17,462 nucleotides of DNA from an uncultured Candidatus Saccharibacteria bacterium (GTDB lineage: Bacteria; Patescibacteria; Saccharimonadia; Saccharimonadales; UBA4665), in NCBI GenBank assembly GCA_946482575.1, contig CAMLRZ010000019.1:1-17462 (forward strand), read 5' to 3'. Positions 15,101 through 17,462 of this stretch are shown one piece after another. The position numbers were made by a program, and so were the translations under genes. Each line of letters begins with the position of its first letter. The stretch's first letter is position 1. Below the pieces are notes generated by a model. It searched no databases and was not told the origin of the DNA. It saw only the letters and a list, made by a program, of their open reading frames with translations.

Positions 15101-15671
15101 GCTTGGCAGCTAGAGCGCGGGCGCGCTTAAGGAGCCAGTTGTCACGAGCTCGAATAAGCAAAAGACGGTCGTGCAACAGATCCTTGCCTTGAGGCTCTAA
15201 CAGTATGGTGTACATGCCAACGCGATTTCCGCCCGCCACGTCAAAGCCAGCCTTGTCGCCGATCATGACAATTTCTTCGGGTTTAGCGTCAAGCGCTCGA
15301 ATAATTCGCTCAAAGTACTGCTTGTAAGGCTTGCGCACCAAACGCCCTTTAGCGTAAAACGGCTGAAATACATGGGCGCCCAGTGGTTCGCTGAACTGAC
15401 TGATGTCACGCTTCATGTTGTTGGTTGCCAGACTGAGGCTTTCAAGCGTGCCATTATTGCGCTGCTCTACCAAGTACGTAATGATGTTGGCTTCAATTTC
15501 GGTAGCGCGTGGCTTGCGAATGGTAAGGTCTAGGTCGAATAGTGCATGTTTGACGCCCATTTTTTGCAGGCGCGCAAAGTCAATGTCAAATACGCTGCTG
15601 GCCGAAAAATCCGGCAGATGACGTAATTTGGTAGCTTTATGCGTAGTGCGAGGGTAGGCTTCGGCCTTCAT
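15093..15671 (-). CDS. HAD-family phosphatase, YqeG-like (subfamily IIIA)
   Basis: A 192-residue haloacid-dehalogenase-fold phosphatase. Motif I is FDLDLT (45-50, D46 and D48), motif II is in SLATNN, motif III is RKPYKQYF with K114, and motif IV is GDKAGFDVAGGNRVGMYTILLEP (138-160). The GGNRxGMYTILxxP ending is characteristic of YqeG/phosphatidylglycerophosphatase-like proteins, so a lipid or small phosphate substrate is possible but not shown. The start lies 1 base after the MscS stop; the AAGGA ribosome site is within the last MscS codons, so the two genes are coupled. Confidence 0.92.
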   Translation of the reverse strand: MKAEAYPRTTHKATKLRHLPDFSASSVFDIDFARLQKMGVKHALFDLDLTIRKPRATEIEANIITYLVEQRNNGTLESLSLATNNMKRDISQFSEPLGAHVFQPFYAKGRLVRKPYKQYFERIIRALDAKPEEIVMIGDKAGFDVAGGNRVGMYTILLEPQGKDLLHDRLLLIRARDNWLLKRARALAAKLT

Positions 15672-15672
15672 G

Positions 15673-16602
15673 TTATTCCTTGCTATTATTTACGCGGACG
15701 GCTCGGCCATAGCGTTTTTCGGCGGTTTTATCAGCAAAGCGAACCATTGGGCCATAGACGATGATTCTATGTTTTTGTCCGGCATCGGCATCTTTTAAGG
15801 CGTCATGGACGAACTTTTCGATAAGCCACTCACGGCCAGGCGCCGTTTGACCACTAATAGTAATGCGCCATAGGTCTTTGGTTAGCTCTTCTTCGTCGGA
15901 GACAACGAGCGGGCTGGCAAGCATGGTAGGAGAGGTTGGTAGTGTTTTGGATACGTCATGCACCAAAGCTAGACCAGCTTTTTTGTCGCGTACAAAGACG
16001 TCAATTGCCAAGGTGCGGGTGCCACGCGGCGTGGTTTTGACCGCTTGAATATACTGGTTGTGGAGCCAAATAACCTCACCATTGATATTACGCAGTTTGG
16101 TAGAGCGTAGCGTAACGCGTTCTACGACGCCACCGACGTCACCAAACGGTTCAACTCGAATAAAATCGCCTACCGAGAACCAGCGTTCAATAATCATGGT
16201 AGTACCAGCCGTAATGTCGCGGAGTAGTGGTGCCACAGTTGCGTTCGCAAAAAAGATAAAGAAGGTACCGGCACCAATGGTGGTGACCAATGCGCCACGG
16301 TTTGGAAGCAGTTGTTTGAGCACGATGTACACGGCAACGGCAAAGAGCAGGCCTCGCAGCACTGCTATGGCCACGCTTAGGTAGGTTTCGATACGGCGCA
16401 GCTGAATTTGGCGTTCTTCGTCCGAGGTGATGTCGGACTGCACGCCGATTGCTTGAGCAATTTTAATGATAGCTTTGGCTAATATCCAGCTGATGATATA
16501 GGCGGAACCAAAAACGCCCAGAATGAGTGACAGCGCCTCCCATGAAATAAACTGGTTAAAAATATCTTTGATTACGTCATTTACCGATGAGAGTTCTACC
16601 AT
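15673..16602 (-). CDS. MscS-family small-conductance mechanosensitive channel
   Basis: A membrane channel that opens on hypo-osmotic stress, 309 residues. Three hydrophobic segments lie at about 22-48, 74-98 and 103-123, the last being the Gly/Ala-rich pore helix (LVTTIGAGTFFIFFANATVAPLLRD). The cytosolic beta domain follows with WFSVGDFIRVEPFGDVGGVVERVTLRST. I chose ATG 16602 because a perfect TATAAT (16618-16613, minus strand) is 10 bases upstream, giving a leaderless message; the longer frame to 16647 begins upstream of that promoter. It is the first gene of the mscS-HAD operon. Confidence 0.93.
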   Translation of the reverse strand: MVELSSVNDVIKDIFNQFISWEALSLILGVFGSAYIISWILAKAIIKIAQAIGVQSDITSDEERQIQLRRIETYLSVAIAVLRGLLFAVAVYIVLKQLLPNRGALVTTIGAGTFFIFFANATVAPLLRDITAGTTMIIERWFSVGDFIRVEPFGDVGGVVERVTLRSTKLRNINGEVIWLHNQYIQAVKTTPRGTRTLAIDVFVRDKKAGLALVHDVSKTLPTSPTMLASPLVVSDEEELTKDLWRITISGQTAPGREWLIEKFVHDALKDADAGQKHRIIVYGPMVRFADKTAEKRYGRAVRVNNSKE

Positions 16603-16671
16603 AGTATGCATAATTATACTGGATACGGCGCGGTACGCATACTGCAAATCAGCTTTTTAGTATGTGCCGTG

Positions 16672-16680
16672 TGCTATAAT
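16672..16680 (+). promoter_or_regulatory. Promoter of the LCP gene
   Basis: Extended -10 TGCTATAAT (16672-16680) with no good -35; the expected transcript start is about 16687. AAGG at 16695-16698 is a distant ribosome site, 12 bases before ATG 16711. Confidence 0.65.
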
Positions 16681-16710
16681 CGGGGCAGTTGAACAAGGCC
16701 GCAAAAAAGC

Positions 16711-17462
16711 ATGGTACCACGACCCAAAAAGCACGCACGTCGATCGCCGCGTGAAGATAATATGTTGAACAAGGCATTGCCAAATCCGGCATATCTATCG
16801 GGTATGGACATGAAGTCCCCCCAGGAACCTAAAAAACGAAATTGGAAAAAGATTTTTAAGCGAGTCGGCATAACGCTCGGTGTTCTGATTTTGTTGGCCG
16901 GTGGTTGGGTCGGCTGGAAGTTTGTATCTAATAGCGCCAAGATTTTTGGCTGGGGCAATCTTTTTGGTCTATTCCAGCAGACCAAATTAAAGGGCGAAGA
17001 TGAAGGCCGGGTGAATATCCTGCTTGCCGGCAACTCTGCCGATGATCCGGGCCATGGCGGCGGTGACCTCACCGACTCTATTATGATCATGAGCATTAAC
17101 ACCAAAGACAACACTGCCTTTTTGCTGAGCATACCGCGCGACCTATACGTAAATATTCCAGATCAGGGCTACGCCAAGATTAACGAAGCTTATCAGGATG
17201 GCGAGCAGGCCGACTTTAGAGAGAGCGGCTACGCCGATGGTGGCATGGGGCTGCTGGAGAAAACCATTTCGCAGAACTTTGGCATCTCGTTCCACTATTA
17301 CGCATTGGTGAATTATTCGGCATTGCGTGAGGCAGTGAACGCCGTGGGCGGCATTACGGTGAATATCCAAAGCACCGATCCTCGGGGTTTGTATGATCCG
17401 AGTCGTGACTTAACTACTGGCGGCGCCCTGGTGAACCTGAGCAATGGCACACACACGTTGAA
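16711..17462 (+). CDS. LytR-CpsA-Psr (LCP) family protein, 3' end beyond the window
   Basis: Membrane-anchored phosphotransferase that attaches glycopolymers to the cell wall. The open frame of 250 codons has no stop before the window ends. A basic cytoplasmic N-terminus of about 50 residues precedes a single membrane helix (about 52-72, ITLGVLILLAGGWVGWKFV). The LCP domain starts near residue 100: RVNILLAGN, DLTDSIMIMSI, AFLLSIPRDLYVNIP with R143 and D144, then KINEAY and VGGITVNI. Both conserved Asp/Arg motifs for pyrophosphate-lipid binding are present. ATG 16762 is a later in-frame option. Confidence 0.93.
   Translation, partial: MVPRPKKHARRSPREDNMLNKALPNPAYLSGMDMKSPQEPKKRNWKKIFKRVGITLGVLILLAGGWVGWKFVSNSAKIFGWGNLFGLFQQTKLKGEDEGRVNILLAGNSADDPGHGGGDLTDSIMIMSINTKDNTAFLLSIPRDLYVNIPDQGYAKINEAYQDGEQADFRESGYADGGMGLLEKTISQNFGISFHYYALVNYSALREAVNAVGGITVNIQSTDPRGLYDPSRDLTTGGALVNLSNGTHTL

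Noticed and set aside
16674..17132. 152-codon minus-strand frame over the LCP gene
   Set aside because: The plus strand encodes a clear LCP protein through the whole region, and the minus frame has no family features.

Overview
The window looks like chromosomal DNA of an ultrasmall Patescibacteria/CPR bacterium, most likely a Saccharibacteria (TM7) relative. I infer this from compact gene packing, Actinobacteria-flavoured accessory genes (nickel SOD, a PafA-type enzyme, an FxsB-type radical SAM enzyme) and a reduced rpsP-khpA-trmD locus. The lineage was not tested by any search. The standard genetic code fits: no gene needs UGA read as an amino acid, and the gene ending at 8197 uses TGA as its stop.

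Layout. (1) 1-3090: leuS, preceded by a 16-codon leucine-rich leader ORF and a terminator-like hairpin, with a Nudix hydrolase domain spliced into the LeuRS editing domain; a long bidirectional terminator follows. (2) 3096-5270: a compact island with a 47-residue peptide ending in FNSAT, a divergent FxsB-type radical SAM/SPASM enzyme with an abnormal cysteine spacing, and a tail-to-tail unknown gene. This is a good candidate for a cyclophane RiPP system. (3) 5303-9294: housekeeping RNA and ribosome genes rpmF, nusB, a Nudix hydrolase, rnc, an unknown gene, rpsP and khpA. (4) 9152-10805: a structured intergenic region, an inositol-monophosphatase-family gene, and trmD. (5) 10900-11617: nickel superoxide dismutase sodN overlapping its maturation protease. 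(6) 11664-12659: a flavin reductase and an HxlR regulator diverging from a palindromic operator. (7) 12656-15100: a GHKL ATP-binding protein diverging from a PafA/Dop-like ligase. (8) 15093-17462: a YqeG-like HAD phosphatase and an MscS channel in one operon, then the start of a LytR-CpsA-Psr protein that runs off the window.

How the genes work together: most of regions 1, 3 and 4 serve translation and RNA processing (tRNA charging, rRNA processing, ribosomal proteins, tRNA m1G37 methylation). Regions 5 and 6 suggest exposure to oxygen and redox stress. Regions 2 and 7 are accessory and probably acquired, perhaps from actinobacterial hosts (inference). Several accessory genes have a -10 box only 6-10 bases from the ATG and are probably leaderless, whereas most housekeeping genes have clear Shine-Dalgarno sites.
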